43,040 bases of DNA from Chitinophagaceae bacterium (GTDB lineage: Bacteria; Bacteroidota; Bacteroidia; Chitinophagales; Chitinophagaceae), in NCBI GenBank assembly GCA_016786745.1, contig JAEUVS010000061.1, positions 1 to 43,040 of the forward strand, written 5' to 3'. Positions 8,301-16,119 of this stretch are shown here, one piece after another. Both the position numbers and the translations under genes were made by a program. Position 1 is the first letter of the stretch, and every line of letters begins with the position of its first letter. The notes under the pieces were generated by a model that worked only from the letters and a program-made list of their open reading frames with translations, made no database searches and was not told where the DNA came from.

Positions 8301-9484
8301 CACGAGTCGGGCAACATTGATGATGCCGGATGATTCTTATCGGTGACCATGACGGTGGCGCGTCGCACATTCGGATTGTTCGGATGACTTTCAAAGTAGG
8401 CGCCCACCAGGTTGCCATACCACGGCCAGTCGTATTCCGTATCCGCAGCGGAATGTACGCCGACGTACCCGCCACCCGACTGAATATATCTTTCAAACGC
8501 AGCCTGTTGTTCGGCATTCAGCACATTACCTGTTGTGCTCATGAAAATAACCGCGTCGTATTTCTGCAGATTTTTATCATTAAAATCGTCTGCGTTAACC
8601 GTTGTGTCAACTGCGTAGTTGTTGTCATTTGCTATTTTCAGAACGGCTTTAATACCAAAAGGAATTGAAGTATGGTGCCAGCCTTTCGTTTTTGAAAAAA
8701 CCAGCAGCCTGTGAGACGGGAGTATAATACGCTGCGTTTTTGCTTTTGAATAGTCCAGCGCTACGTTATTACCGATTGCGTATTCCAAGCCTGCCTTCAG
8801 ATGTTTGAAAAATTTCGGATCGGAATAACTTTCTGCGGTATGACCGAGACCTGTGTAAAACGAACGGCCGCCGTCGAACTCATGATACCATGCTATGGGA
8901 TGATATTCACCGTCGGTGCCGCCTTTATAACTTTTTTCGTCAAGGGTTAGCAGGACATTGAGATCGGGTAACCTGTTTTTATAGTTGTACCATTCATCTA
9001 AGCGTTTCCATTTCTTAGGAAGATGTTTTGTTGACGGATGTTTCCTGTTCGCTAGCCTGACCACGCCCTCCTGCGGTTCAGGATGGCCATTGAACACTGC
9101 TCCCAATAATTTTCCGTACCACGTCCAGCCGTATTCTGTGGCGGCAGCGCCATGGATACCCATGTACCCGCCACCTGCCTGTATGAAACGTTCAAAGTCT
9201 GCTTTTTGCGAAGTATCGAGCAGGTTATTGCCCGAAGTGCTTAGAAACACCACAGCGGCGTAATTTTTCAACAATTCCTCGGTGAAATATTTTGGATCGG
9301 AAGTTGTATCTACATGGATGTTCAGTTCTTTTCCGATATTCTGCAGGGCTGCCTGTCCGGCAGGAATTGATTGATGATAGTACCGGTTGACGCCACTGTA
9401 CACAAGTACTTTCTTTGCGGGTTGCTGGGCTACGGAAATGAAAAATGAAAATGTAAGAACTGCAAATGGCAGAAATCGGGTCAT
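5369..9484 (-). CDS. Mosaic protein: two ThuA domains, sorbosone-dehydrogenase propeller, PKD, cytochrome c
   Basis: This 1371-residue exported protein has a signal peptide at 1-19 (ending SVAQ). ThuA domain 1 spans about 24-240 and ThuA domain 2 about 257-478. Both carry GGGY.G.H, DEWYNYK, HPI.WYHE.DGGR and FYTGLGHT, so they are a tandem duplication. A glucose/sorbosone-dehydrogenase-like propeller follows (about 490-925, with HHGGSLAWD, GTRNPYRI and PGNYGWPYF). Then come a PKD domain (about 960-1045, FEWSFGDD), a class I cytochrome c with CKSCH at 1121-1125 and a possible Met ligand at 1171, and a beta-rich C-terminus resembling a CBM6 module (about 1240-1371). ThuA proteins are linked to 3-keto-sugar and disaccharide metabolism, and the propeller family oxidises sugars using PQQ. 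The chain thus looks like a periplasmic sugar oxidase with its own electron acceptor. The substrate is unknown. Confidence 0.93.
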   Translation of the reverse strand: MTRFLPFAVLTFSFFISVAQQPAKKVLVYSGVNRYYHQSIPAGQAALQNIGKELNIHVDTTSDPKYFTEELLKNYAAVVFLSTSGNNLLDTSQKADFERFIQAGGGYMGIHGAAATEYGWTWYGKLLGAVFNGHPEPQEGVVRLANRKHPSTKHLPKKWKRLDEWYNYKNRLPDLNVLLTLDEKSYKGGTDGEYHPIAWYHEFDGGRSFYTGLGHTAESYSDPKFFKHLKAGLEYAIGNNVALDYSKAKTQRIILPSHRLLVFSKTKGWHHTSIPFGIKAVLKIANDNNYAVDTTVNADDFNDKNLQKYDAVIFMSTTGNVLNAEQQAAFERYIQSGGGYVGVHSAADTEYDWPWYGNLVGAYFESHPNNPNVRRATVMVTDKNHPASSMLPDSWERTDEWYNYKSIYSGIKVIMKLDEGTYDGGTNGADHPISWYHEYDGGRAFYTGLGHTDETYSEQQFIEHLTGGIKYAIGNDKRDTTKSYSRVTPDQNRFVKTVLTDQLDNPMELAVAPDGRIFFTELRGRFFMFDPKTEKRRLLYKFPITFEGGTGLIGITLDPQFMTNRWIYLYYAPGGLTEENLHFNLSRFTLNEDNAPDLKSEKILLTVPVQKNSGSHHGGSLAWDKHGNLFLSTGDGTTPFPSNGYAPIDERPGKEYYSMDAQRSAANTNDLKGKILRIHPEPDGTYTIPEGNLFPKGMEKTRPEIYVMGTRNPYRIAVNPVTSVVYWGEIGPDAGEDSTRGPKGYDEFNQAKKPGNYGWPYFVGFNRPYSEWDFATRTAGPLYDPKAPVNNSPNNTGLRNLPPATPPFIAYPYVASEQFPELGSGGRCAIGGDFYQFDKNLTSVNKFPEYYDGTLFIADWMRNWVFNVQFDKDENFKRTEPFMPLTGDFRRPIDMAFGKDGLLYMLEYGSVYGATNPDARLVKIEYNSGNRAPVAKANIVDSAMIDSLQRTRFLTSEASKLPVVREIAGQAPLSVRVSSRGSRDLDDDDTVSFEWSFGDDEPVVTTRDARHTYSEPGIYTVLLQVSDQEGLAATDTLSVKVGNSRPDVSITSSGNKSFAWKNKPFKYSITVSDKEDGKVDMSKIKAYYFYNPQPSKDENAPVPAFVEIDYPGKNIMAKSDCKSCHFINKKAVGPSYISIANRYKNQSGSVSKLADKIISGGGGSWGKEFVMSAHPQLTKREAESIVKYIYSLTDKKSSQKAIPLMGQLNLPFYDHEPAGQYTIVATYTDKGGKVVGPLKGTDVVTIRNAKVNPMYADEYPGFPRFGDNLSAGKHKAYILLRNVDLDNIREFSYLYSAKNSDGFIEVRLDSRAGPVVSKTPFRSTGSWSENSTISATLDRPVSGRHDVYFFVLKDGTPDNSGIINLKEINFQ

Positions 9485-9548
9485 CCGTTAAATGTTTGAT
9501 TGAAAAAATGGAGGGTGCATTTTACGAATTTTTGTAAATTCATTAGCT

Positions 9549-9782
9549 ATGTGGGAAGAAAAAGACAACAAACTATATAAAAAGTTTCAGTTTAAAGATT
9601 TTACTGAAGCATTCGCATTTATGACCCGCGTTGCGTTCGAGGCAGAAAAAATGAACCATCATCCCGAGTGGAAGAATGTGTGGAACACCGTAGAGGTGTG
9701 GCTTTCGACACACGATGCGGGTGATGTGGTAACCGAAAGAGATAAAAAACTGGCTTCCAAAATAGATCAGATAAAACCCTGA
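9549..9782 (+). CDS. phhB: 4a-hydroxytetrahydrobiopterin dehydratase (PCD/DCoH family)
   Basis: This 77-residue protein dehydrates 4a-hydroxytetrahydrobiopterin to recycle the pterin cofactor of aromatic amino-acid hydroxylases. The family active-site residues are present: His37 and His38 in NHHPEW, and His55 in STHDAG, followed by the usual D..LA..ID ending. It is shorter than the roughly 100-residue enzymes because the N-terminal extension is missing; compact forms of this size are common in Bacteroidota. The ATG at 9549 starts right at the first conserved segment. No phenylalanine hydroxylase is encoded nearby, so the substrate pathway is not shown here; some PCD-like proteins serve molybdopterin metabolism instead. 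It is convergent with the FAH-family gene. Confidence 0.88.
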   Translation: MWEEKDNKLYKKFQFKDFTEAFAFMTRVAFEAEKMNHHPEWKNVWNTVEVWLSTHDAGDVVTERDKKLASKIDQIKP

Positions 9783-9791
9783 CAAATAAGA

Positions 9792-10646
9792 TTATTTATA
9801 GCCCTTCGCTACCTGCCTCGACGTTCCTAACCCATCAATCCCTAACTCAATCACATCACCTTCTTTAATAAATACCGGGTCGGGTTTCATTCCAAGTCCC
9901 ACTCCATGCGGCGTTCCGGTAGAAATAACGTCACCGGGTAACAGCGTCATAAACTGGCTGATGTAATGTACAAGAAACGGAATATTAAAGATTAGGTTCG
10001 ATGTAGATCCATCCTGCATCATCTTGCCATTAACGGTTAGCCACAGCCGAAGATTGCCTGTATCGGGTATGTCGCTCGTGAGTGCGATAAACGGGCCGAG
10101 CGGGGCAAAGGTGTCGCAGCTTTTGCCTTTCACCCATTGACCTCCCCTCTCAAGCTGAAACGCCCTTTCGCTGTAATCGTTATGCAGGCAGTAACCTGCA
10201 ATATGAGAAATGGCCTCGTCTTCTTCCACATAAGATGCTTTTTTACCGATCACCACAGCCAGTTCCACTTCCCAATCGGTTTTCTTACTGTTCTTCGGAA
10301 TAATAATATCATCATTCGGTCCGCAGATCGCCGTGGTTGACTTGAAAAAGATAATAGGCTCAGCGGGAGGCGTTGCGCCTGTTTCCTTCGCATGGTCTGC
10401 ATAATTAAGCCCGATGCAAATTAATTTCGAAGGTCTGCTCAACGGCGGGCCCAATCTTACATCATCACCAACAGGTGTTAATTTGTCATGATTTTTGTTG
10501 ACGTACTCCTTCAGCTTCGATATACCATCCGACCCGAAAAATTCTTCATCATAGTCTTTCACCACTTTCGATACGTCATACCTTTTCTCATTAATAATCA
10601 CTCCAGGTTTTTCTTTTCCTGTTTGTCCGAACCTGATCAATTTCAT
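9792..10646 (-). CDS. Fumarylacetoacetate hydrolase (FAH) family protein
   Basis: This 284-residue protein has the FAHD layout. A short N-terminal domain (1-70) precedes the catalytic beta-roll (72-282), which begins CIGLNYADHAKETG. The divalent-metal ligands are Glu126 and Glu128 in DWEVELAVVIG and Asp157 in CLHNDYSER. GDVISTGTPHGVG near the C-terminus is the family signature. Members include acylpyruvases, oxaloacetate decarboxylases, 2-hydroxyhepta-2,4-diene-1,7-dioate isomerase and ureidoglycolate-lyase homologues, so C-C bond hydrolysis or decarboxylation of a 2-oxo acid is expected but the exact substrate cannot be read. It follows the plug-protein gene by 15 bases. The ATG at 10646 gives the expected N-terminus. 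Confidence 0.93.
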   Translation of the reverse strand: MKLIRFGQTGKEKPGVIINEKRYDVSKVVKDYDEEFFGSDGISKLKEYVNKNHDKLTPVGDDVRLGPPLSRPSKLICIGLNYADHAKETGATPPAEPIIFFKSTTAICGPNDDIIIPKNSKKTDWEVELAVVIGKKASYVEEDEAISHIAGYCLHNDYSERAFQLERGGQWVKGKSCDTFAPLGPFIALTSDIPDTGNLRLWLTVNGKMMQDGSTSNLIFNIPFLVHYISQFMTLLPGDVISTGTPHGVGLGMKPDPVFIKEGDVIELGIDGLGTSRQVAKGYK

Positions 10647-10661
10647 AATGCTGTTCTTTTT

Positions 10662-11942
10662 TTATTTAGTTGCTAAACGCGAATTTATCCTGGCGTATCC
10701 AATTAACCTGTCGGCCCTGCCTGCAAGTTCCCGGAAATATACGAGTATCATATATTCGTTTTCCGATTCCCAAAGGTCGCCCTCGGTATTTTCAAAACCT
10801 GCTTTTCTTTTCGGGTCATTTTTTCCTACCGTCACATACATATAATCGTAGTAACCCTGCTTTAAAAATAAGCTGGTTTCATATACTCCCTTGTCTGCAT
10901 TGTACTCCATCTTCGCCTGGTCGCGCAGATCGTAGTCGGTAAGCTGCCCGAACAAATACACATCCTTGTCGGGGAAAGGCGTATTGCCTGTAGGAACAAA
11001 GGTAAAATGAACGGTAGCATAGTCCGACTGCCATAGCGGATTTATGCTTTCGGTGGGCTCAAGAAAATACCTGCCGTTGTTATCGCGGTAAAAATTAAAC
11101 CGTTGGCTCTGACGCTCCACGTCCGGTCGCACAAAAATTTCAGTGCTCTTGTTTGTATAACGTGCATCGGCAACCCGGTCGCTTTGCAACCTGAAACTAC
11201 GCAGGTCGAGCCAGCGCCATTCTTTCCCTGCCGGAAACACCGCTTCGTTTTCTGTGTTGTATTCCAGTGTTCGTCTCGAAAAAAAAGTGGGACGCATACC
11301 GGTGATCGCGTTATCCCAGCGCATATTCTGCATCAGCGTCACTTTCACCTGCTGCTGCGCGTTCACAACATCCAGGCCTTCGTTGAGGCCAACCTTGAAT
11401 TGTATTTTTTGGTGCGACCGGAAATATTGCCCGTTAAACGGCTGCTGTACCTGCGCGGATATTGCCGACAGCTCCTGCACTACAAGCATTCTTCGTGTAA
11501 AGATCAGCTGCGAGGTGTCGCTGTTCAAAAAAACTTTCAGAATATAATTTCCCGAACGCGATGGAACACAATTCCTGTCGGGCAACACCGCCTGGTAGTG
11601 TGTGTACCTTGTAAACGCTATCGATGAAATACGGTAAGTACTCAAACGCACCTGTGAAAATCCTTTGATAAAATCAAAATGACTTAACACTGCGGGCGTC
11701 CAGTCGGCATTGCACAGCTGAAAAGTATATGAATAGTTTTTTACGTTCGCATCGAGGTCGTCGAAGTGGAGTTCGAGCTGATCGGAGGAACCGAGGCGGA
11801 TGATGGGATAACCGAGCTGGTTGCCGTAGGTAAATAGTTGTACCGATTTGATATTTGGCGCATACACCTGCTCGGGTATCTGCGAAAATCCATGTATTCC
11901 TGTAATGAGTAATATTAAAAGATAGAGGCTCCTTCGGCACAT
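10662..11942 (-). CDS. DUF5103 protein, type IX secretion system plug protein
   Basis: This 426-residue exported protein has a signal peptide at about 1-20 (CRRSLYLLILLITGIHGFSQ). It is beta-rich and matches DUF5103, named the type 9 secretion system plug protein family. In the type IX translocon of Flavobacterium johnsoniae, Plug closes the SprA pore on the periplasmic side. Conserved features include ESINPLWQSDYATVHFTF, LFGQLTDYDL, the YDY.YV.VG turn and the GDLWESENEYMILVYFR ending. The frame stays open to 12530, but that extension lies antisense to the permease gene. The ATG at 11942 begins a normal signal peptide, so I use it. Its presence agrees with the sorting domain on the protease at 21486-24149. 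Confidence 0.88.
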   Translation of the reverse strand: MCRRSLYLLILLITGIHGFSQIPEQVYAPNIKSVQLFTYGNQLGYPIIRLGSSDQLELHFDDLDANVKNYSYTFQLCNADWTPAVLSHFDFIKGFSQVRLSTYRISSIAFTRYTHYQAVLPDRNCVPSRSGNYILKVFLNSDTSQLIFTRRMLVVQELSAISAQVQQPFNGQYFRSHQKIQFKVGLNEGLDVVNAQQQVKVTLMQNMRWDNAITGMRPTFFSRRTLEYNTENEAVFPAGKEWRWLDLRSFRLQSDRVADARYTNKSTEIFVRPDVERQSQRFNFYRDNNGRYFLEPTESINPLWQSDYATVHFTFVPTGNTPFPDKDVYLFGQLTDYDLRDQAKMEYNADKGVYETSLFLKQGYYDYMYVTVGKNDPKRKAGFENTEGDLWESENEYMILVYFRELAGRADRLIGYARINSRLATK

Positions 11943-11968
11943 AACATCAATAATAACATAAAACCGTC

Positions 11969-11976
11969 TATTTTTG
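11969..11976 (+). promoter_or_regulatory. -7 promoter element (TATTTTTG) before the FtsX-like permease
   Basis: TA-TT-TTTG matches the Bacteroidota -7 consensus TAnnTTTG and lies 20 bases before the TTG start at 11997, giving a very short leader. I see no clear -33 TTG at the expected distance. It sits between divergent genes. Confidence 0.45.
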
Positions 11977-11996
11977 AGCCTAAATCTTTTTGCGGA

Positions 11997-13229
11997 TTGA
12001 ACATTTCCGGGTTTATAGCGAAACGGATCGCATTTAACGAGCAAAAATCCTTTTCGCGATTTGTGATCAGGCTTTCGGTGTCGGCGACAATAATAAGTGT
12101 GATGGTAATGATTGTGACCCTGGCCTTTACCGGCGGGTTTCAGAAGACCATCAGCGACAAGGTATTCAGTTTCTGGGGACATATCCGCATCCATAACTTC
12201 GAAGCGGTCAGGGTGTCTATCGCCGAAGAAACACCGATCGTGCGAAACGACTCGATTACCAGCCTTCCCAAAGCTTTTCCTGAGATAAAGTCCATCCAGG
12301 CTTACGCTACCAAAAACGCCATCCTGAAAACTTCCGAAAGTCTCGAAGGCGTTCTGTTCAAAGGTGTAGAAAACGACTACGATTTCAGGAACATCGATAA
12401 GTTCCTGGTGAAGGGCAGGTGGATAAATTTTCCCGACAGCGGTTACAGTAACGAAATCAATCTTTCTGAATCTATCGCCAAACAACTGAAGCTCGACGTA
12501 AACGATCAGTTGCTCATTTATTTTATCCAATCAGGCGGCGCTTCTCCCAGGCCACGGCGGCTAACCATAGCAGGAATTTTTAAAACCGGTATTGAAGAAT
12601 ATGATAAGCTGATCGCTATAGGCGATCTGAAGCTGATACAGCGCCTGAACGGATGGGCCGGGGATGAAGTAGGCGGGTATGAAGTTTTTTTGAAAGATTA
12701 CCACGACATGGATCGCCTTAGTGAAGAGATCATGTACAAGATCCCGATTGAATACAAAAGCAGCACCATCGAACAGATTTTTCCGAACATATTCGACTGG
12801 CTGAACCTGCAAAACCAAACGATCGTGATCGTGCTCATCATAATGGTGGTGATCGCAACGCTGAACCTTATTACATGCCTGTTAATCCTCGTGCTCGACC
12901 GCACAAGAATGATCGGTGTGTTGAAGGCCATAGGAGCAAAAAACTGGTTGGTGCAGAAGGTTTTCCTGTATCATGGCGCAATTATCAGCGTCGCGGGATT
13001 GATTGGTGGTAATATTCTCGGCCTTCTTGTATGCTGGCTGCAGGCGAAATATGGCTTCATCAAGCTCCAGGAAGAGGCCTACTATATTTCTACAGCAGCG
13101 GTTCATCTTGTATGGTGGCAGGTATTGCTGGTAAACGTGCTTACATTCATCATCTGTTTCCTTGTTTTGATGATACCTACCCTGATCGTAAAAAGAATTC
13201 AACCGGTAAAAGCCATACAATTCAGGTAG
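11997..13229 (+). CDS. FtsX-like ABC transporter permease (LolC/LolE-type topology)
   Basis: This 410-residue permease has the MacB/LolCE layout: one N-terminal helix (about 28-50, ISVMVMIVTLAFTGGF), a long periplasmic domain (about 55-260), and three C-terminal helices (about 278-305, 330-350, 380-400) with the FtsX-family stretch RTRMIGVLKAIGAKNWLVQKVF. The start is TTG, an uncommon codon; it gives the N-terminus seen in relatives (FIAKRIAFN.QKSFSRFVIRLS), and no in-frame ATG precedes this conserved segment. Such permeases move lipoproteins or other envelope molecules with a separate ATPase (LolD/MacB-like), which is not encoded here. The gntP-family start lies one base after its stop, suggesting co-transcription. 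Confidence 0.9.
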   Translation: MNISGFIAKRIAFNEQKSFSRFVIRLSVSATIISVMVMIVTLAFTGGFQKTISDKVFSFWGHIRIHNFEAVRVSIAEETPIVRNDSITSLPKAFPEIKSIQAYATKNAILKTSESLEGVLFKGVENDYDFRNIDKFLVKGRWINFPDSGYSNEINLSESIAKQLKLDVNDQLLIYFIQSGGASPRPRRLTIAGIFKTGIEEYDKLIAIGDLKLIQRLNGWAGDEVGGYEVFLKDYHDMDRLSEEIMYKIPIEYKSSTIEQIFPNIFDWLNLQNQTIVIVLIIMVVIATLNLITCLLILVLDRTRMIGVLKAIGAKNWLVQKVFLYHGAIISVAGLIGGNILGLLVCWLQAKYGFIKLQEEAYYISTAAVHLVWWQVLLVNVLTFIICFLVLMIPTLIVKRIQPVKAIQFR

Positions 13230-13230
13230 C

Positions 13231-14547
13231 ATGACGTTGCTTATCATATTTATCTGCATCATTTTTCTTATCCTGCTTATTACCTGGGGTAAGGTAAACG
13301 CGTTTATCGCTTTTCTCGTCGTTTCGCTCGCAGCGGGCCTTGCGTTGGGAATTCCATTAAATGAAGTGAGCCTGTCGGTTCAAAAAGGTATCGGTGACAC
13401 GCTGGGTTCGCTGGTAATCATCATATGCCTTGGCGCGATGCTCGGAAAACTCGTGGCCGAAATCGGCGCGGCCGAAAAAATAACTTCCGTACTCGCCAAT
13501 GTGTTTGGAAAAAAATACATCAACTGGGCCCTGATGGTAACGGGCTTCGTGGTGGGTATTCCTTTGTTTTATAACGTGGGTTTTGTATTGCTGGTGCCAC
13601 TTATTTTTTCTGTTGTGTACCAATATAAGCTGCCTGCCGTATATATCGGCCTGCCTATGCTCGCTGCATTGTCGGTTACGCATGGATTTCTTCCGCCGCA
13701 TCCTTCTCCCGCGGCGTTAATACAGCAGTTTGATGCGAATATGGGTATCACTTTACTGTATGGACTTGTTATTGCGATTCCTACAATAGTGGTGGCCGGA
13801 CCTTTGTTCGCCACGACACTAAAAAATATTCAGGCCAGGCCGCTGGAAACATTCAAACCAAAAGATGTTGAAAACAGTAAGCTGCCCGGCGCCGCGAACA
13901 GTTTCCTCACTTCATTATTCCCGGTGTTGCTGCTTGTGCTCACCACAATACTTTCATTTACGGTAAGCGCCGATAGTCCCGCTTATAAGTATATCCTCTT
14001 TTTTGGCGATCCTGTTATTGTAATGCTTATTTCATTGATCGGTGCAACGTATACGCTGGGAATTTTCACCGGCAAATCAATGAAAACAGTGATGAAGATC
14101 TATGCGGATTCTGTTGCGGACATCGCCGTGATCCTGCTCATTATTTCCGGCGCGGGCGCGCTCAAACAGGTATTTGCCGACAGCGGTGTGAGCTCACAAA
14201 TCGGGCATATGCTAATGGATTTAAATATTCCTCCATTGCTGTTAGGATGGCTCATTGCAGCGGTGATACGTGTTTGCCTCGGCTCCGCTACAATCGCGGG
14301 ATTGACGACCGCAGGAATCATCGCCCCGCTGATGGTGCAATCGAATGTTAATCCAAACCTGATGGTGCTTTCCATAGGCGCCGGGAGCTTATTGTTTTCT
14401 CATGTAAACGATTCGGGCTTCTGGCTGTTTAAAGAATATTTTAACCTGAGTATAAAAGACACTATTCGCTCGTGGTCGCTGATGGAAACGATAGTCGGAG
14501 TGATGGGATTAATTGGTGTGATGATCCTGAATGCGGTTATTTCTTAA
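13231..14547 (+). CDS. GntP-family gluconate/hydroxy-acid:H+ symporter
   Basis: This 438-residue protein has about 12-14 membrane helices and matches the GntP/DsdX family. The LSVTHGFLPPHPSPAALIQQF motif near 150-172 and the C-terminal HVNDSGFWLFKEYFNLS motif are characteristic. Members import gluconate, D-serine, glycerate or related hydroxy acids by proton symport. No gluconate kinase or dehydratase is adjacent, so the substrate cannot be assigned. The ATG at 13231 is one base after the permease stop. The stop abuts that of the convergent LuxE-like gene with no spacer. Confidence 0.93.
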   Translation: MTLLIIFICIIFLILLITWGKVNAFIAFLVVSLAAGLALGIPLNEVSLSVQKGIGDTLGSLVIIICLGAMLGKLVAEIGAAEKITSVLANVFGKKYINWALMVTGFVVGIPLFYNVGFVLLVPLIFSVVYQYKLPAVYIGLPMLAALSVTHGFLPPHPSPAALIQQFDANMGITLLYGLVIAIPTIVVAGPLFATTLKNIQARPLETFKPKDVENSKLPGAANSFLTSLFPVLLLVLTTILSFTVSADSPAYKYILFFGDPVIVMLISLIGATYTLGIFTGKSMKTVMKIYADSVADIAVILLIISGAGALKQVFADSGVSSQIGHMLMDLNIPPLLLGWLIAAVIRVCLGSATIAGLTTAGIIAPLMVQSNVNPNLMVLSIGAGSLLFSHVNDSGFWLFKEYFNLSIKDTIRSWSLMETIVGVMGLIGVMILNAVIS

Positions 14548-15549
14548 TCACGATGTGTACATGAGGCTGCAGCCGCGTACGTCGCTGCTGTCCATTCTCC
14601 CTAAAACTTCAAATGTTCCGTTGTTATGTAACTTGCCTATATCATCTGTGGCGATGAATGAGCAGGAATGAATATTGGCGAGATCGATTACATTGATAAG
14701 TCCTGATCTCTCCCTTCTCCCTTCTCCCCTCTCCTTTACAGTAAGCGGATCATCTTCATCCCGCAGAATAATTTTCATCCAGGGCGGGCATTTAAACAAG
14801 CCCTCACCAAAAGAATAACCCTGCGACAATAGTTCGGTCATTCCGTATTCCGAGTGAATTGCGTTTAGGCTCCAGGCCGCTTTGAGATTTTTATGCATCT
14901 CTTCTCTTGTTATCTCTTTCCTCCGCCCCTTCATTCCCCCTGTTTCCATTACAGTGGTGTGATGAAGTGGAAACTGAAATTTTTCTGCAAGATCCAGCAA
15001 TGCGAATGTTACACCGATGAGCAATGTTTTCTGCGATGCACGTTGATTTGCCTTTAACAGATCCGCGAGTTTTTCAAGATCATCGAGGTAAAATCCGCTG
15101 TCGGCATGACCGCTTTGGCCGATAAGTTCATTCACCATCATTACGAGTGACGAGTTTTTTCGTTCGAGATACGAAGGGAGCAAGCCGATAATACACCAGT
15201 TTTTAGCTAAGCCATAAAAAAGTTCGAAGCAGCGGCTAAAGCTTTTACGATACAGGCCGGCCGACTTCACGATGTGCCTGCTATTACCCGTTTGAGTGGT
15301 GCCACTGCTTTCAAAGATCACGTCGGGCGTAAAAGTTCCGGTAACCACTTCGTGGTTTTTAAAAAAGCTTACGGGTAAAAATGGAATCGATGCAACATTG
15401 TTTACTGTTCGCGGATCAATACGAAGTGCGTCGGTGAATGCGCGATATACACCGTTATGTGAATATTGAAGATTGAAAATTTCGAGCGCAAGTTGCTGGA
15501 AATCCTGCTCCTGTACATCAAAAATTTTATCTTCTAATTCACAAATCAT
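14548..15549 (-). CDS. LuxE-like acyl-protein synthetase / acyltransferase
   Basis: This 333-residue protein belongs to the LuxE family (PF04443), whose members activate acyl groups with ATP. The nucleotide-binding Ser/Thr/Gly loop is SSGTTQTGNSRH (81-92). Other conserved parts are METGGMKGRRKE (201-212), HSEYGMTELLSQGYS (232-246) and the GRMDSSDVRGCSL ending (318-329). No luxC reductase or luciferase is encoded here. Stand-alone homologues in Bacteroidota often occur in surface-polysaccharide or lipid gene sets, so acyl activation for envelope synthesis is more likely than light production. A heptanucleotide tract at 14709-14736 inserts a charged loop (KERGEGRRER, about 272-281) between conserved strands. 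The true substrate is unknown. Confidence 0.82.
   Translation of the reverse strand: MICELEDKIFDVQEQDFQQLALEIFNLQYSHNGVYRAFTDALRIDPRTVNNVASIPFLPVSFFKNHEVVTGTFTPDVIFESSGTTQTGNSRHIVKSAGLYRKSFSRCFELFYGLAKNWCIIGLLPSYLERKNSSLVMMVNELIGQSGHADSGFYLDDLEKLADLLKANQRASQKTLLIGVTFALLDLAEKFQFPLHHTTVMETGGMKGRRKEITREEMHKNLKAAWSLNAIHSEYGMTELLSQGYSFGEGLFKCPPWMKIILRDEDDPLTVKERGEGRRERSGLINVIDLANIHSCSFIATDDIGKLHNNGTFEVLGRMDSSDVRGCSLMYTS
14709..14736. repeat. Heptanucleotide tract (TCTCCCY)4 inside the LuxE-like gene
   Basis: Four tandem 7-base units (TCTCCCT, TCTCCCT, TCTCCCC, TCTCCTT) within a 31-base pyrimidine run on the plus strand, purine on the coding strand. Seven is not a multiple of three, so gain or loss of one unit would shift the frame. 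A related tract lies in the FecR gene at 28934-28961. Confidence 0.75.
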
Positions 15550-15574
15550 ATTCAGTAATTCAGCGGCAAGCCTT

Positions 15575-15582
15575 TAAATTTG
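15575..15582 (+). promoter_or_regulatory. -7 promoter element (TAAATTTG) before the lipoprotein gene
   Basis: TA-AA-TTTG fits the Bacteroidota -7 consensus and lies 17 bases upstream of the ATG at 15600. No convincing -33 TTG is visible at the usual distance. Confidence 0.45.
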
Positions 15583-15599
15583 TATTTATAACTTTTTGT

Positions 15600-16091
15600 A
15601 TGTTAAAAAGATATCTGCCCTACCTCGCTTTTGCGGTTGTTGTTGTAGCGTGTGACAAAAATAAGCTTGAAACCAGACCATCATTAAAAATAAAAAATGT
15701 TAATACCTCGGAAGTTTTTCCGGGTCAGCAACTGATAGTTACACTGGAATACAAAGACAAGGAAGGTGATCTCGGCAACGGCTTTGTTACTTACGTACGC
15801 AACAGGTTAAACGGCACACCCCTCGACCCGCTTTTGGATAAAACCGACACCGTGGAAAGGCCACTCCCCGATTTTCCAAAAACAACTACTGGCGACATCG
15901 AGGTGAAAATAGATTACGCATTTATGGATGAAGATCCGGGAACGCCTGAAATTCCTGCTACGCCCACAACACCTGCTATTCCCGCTGTGCCGGTAAACGA
16001 TACAATGATTTTCAAATTCTACGTGAAAGATGCTGAGGGCAATGTAAGTGATACCTTAAGTACAGGCACAATAGTTGAACGAGCGAAGTAA
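15600..16091 (+). CDS. Small lipoprotein of unknown function
   Basis: This 163-residue protein has a lipoprotein signal peptide ending VVVVAC, with Cys18 the likely lipidated residue followed by DKNK. The mature part begins with an extended KIKNVNTSEVFPGQQLIVTLEY.D.EGDLGNG region that resembles an Ig-like or beta-sandwich fold. It contains a short Pro/Thr/Ile-rich repeat (about 113-131, units like IPATP, TPAIP, IPAVP) and ends with another strand-like segment (FKFYVKDAEGNVSDT). The Asp/Gly pattern EGDLGNG and DAEGN is typical of small Bacteroidota surface lipoproteins. I recognise no enzymatic motif. A -7 element lies just upstream and the gene precedes the M42 peptidase on the same strand. 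Confidence 0.8.
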   Translation: MLKRYLPYLAFAVVVVACDKNKLETRPSLKIKNVNTSEVFPGQQLIVTLEYKDKEGDLGNGFVTYVRNRLNGTPLDPLLDKTDTVERPLPDFPKTTTGDIEVKIDYAFMDEDPGTPEIPATPTTPAIPAVPVNDTMIFKFYVKDAEGNVSDTLSTGTIVERAK

Positions 16092-16119
16092 TTTTCAAAA
16101 GCACATATAAAATTTCCTG

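Noticed and set aside
11943..12530. N-terminal extension of the type IX plug protein frame
   Set aside because: The extension is antisense to the conserved FtsX-like permease gene and has no signal peptide, while the ATG at 11942 begins a normal one.
14548..15549. Luminescence gene
   Set aside because: LuxE-like domain only; no luxA, luxB, luxC or luxD in the window, and such stand-alone homologues are common in non-luminous bacteria.
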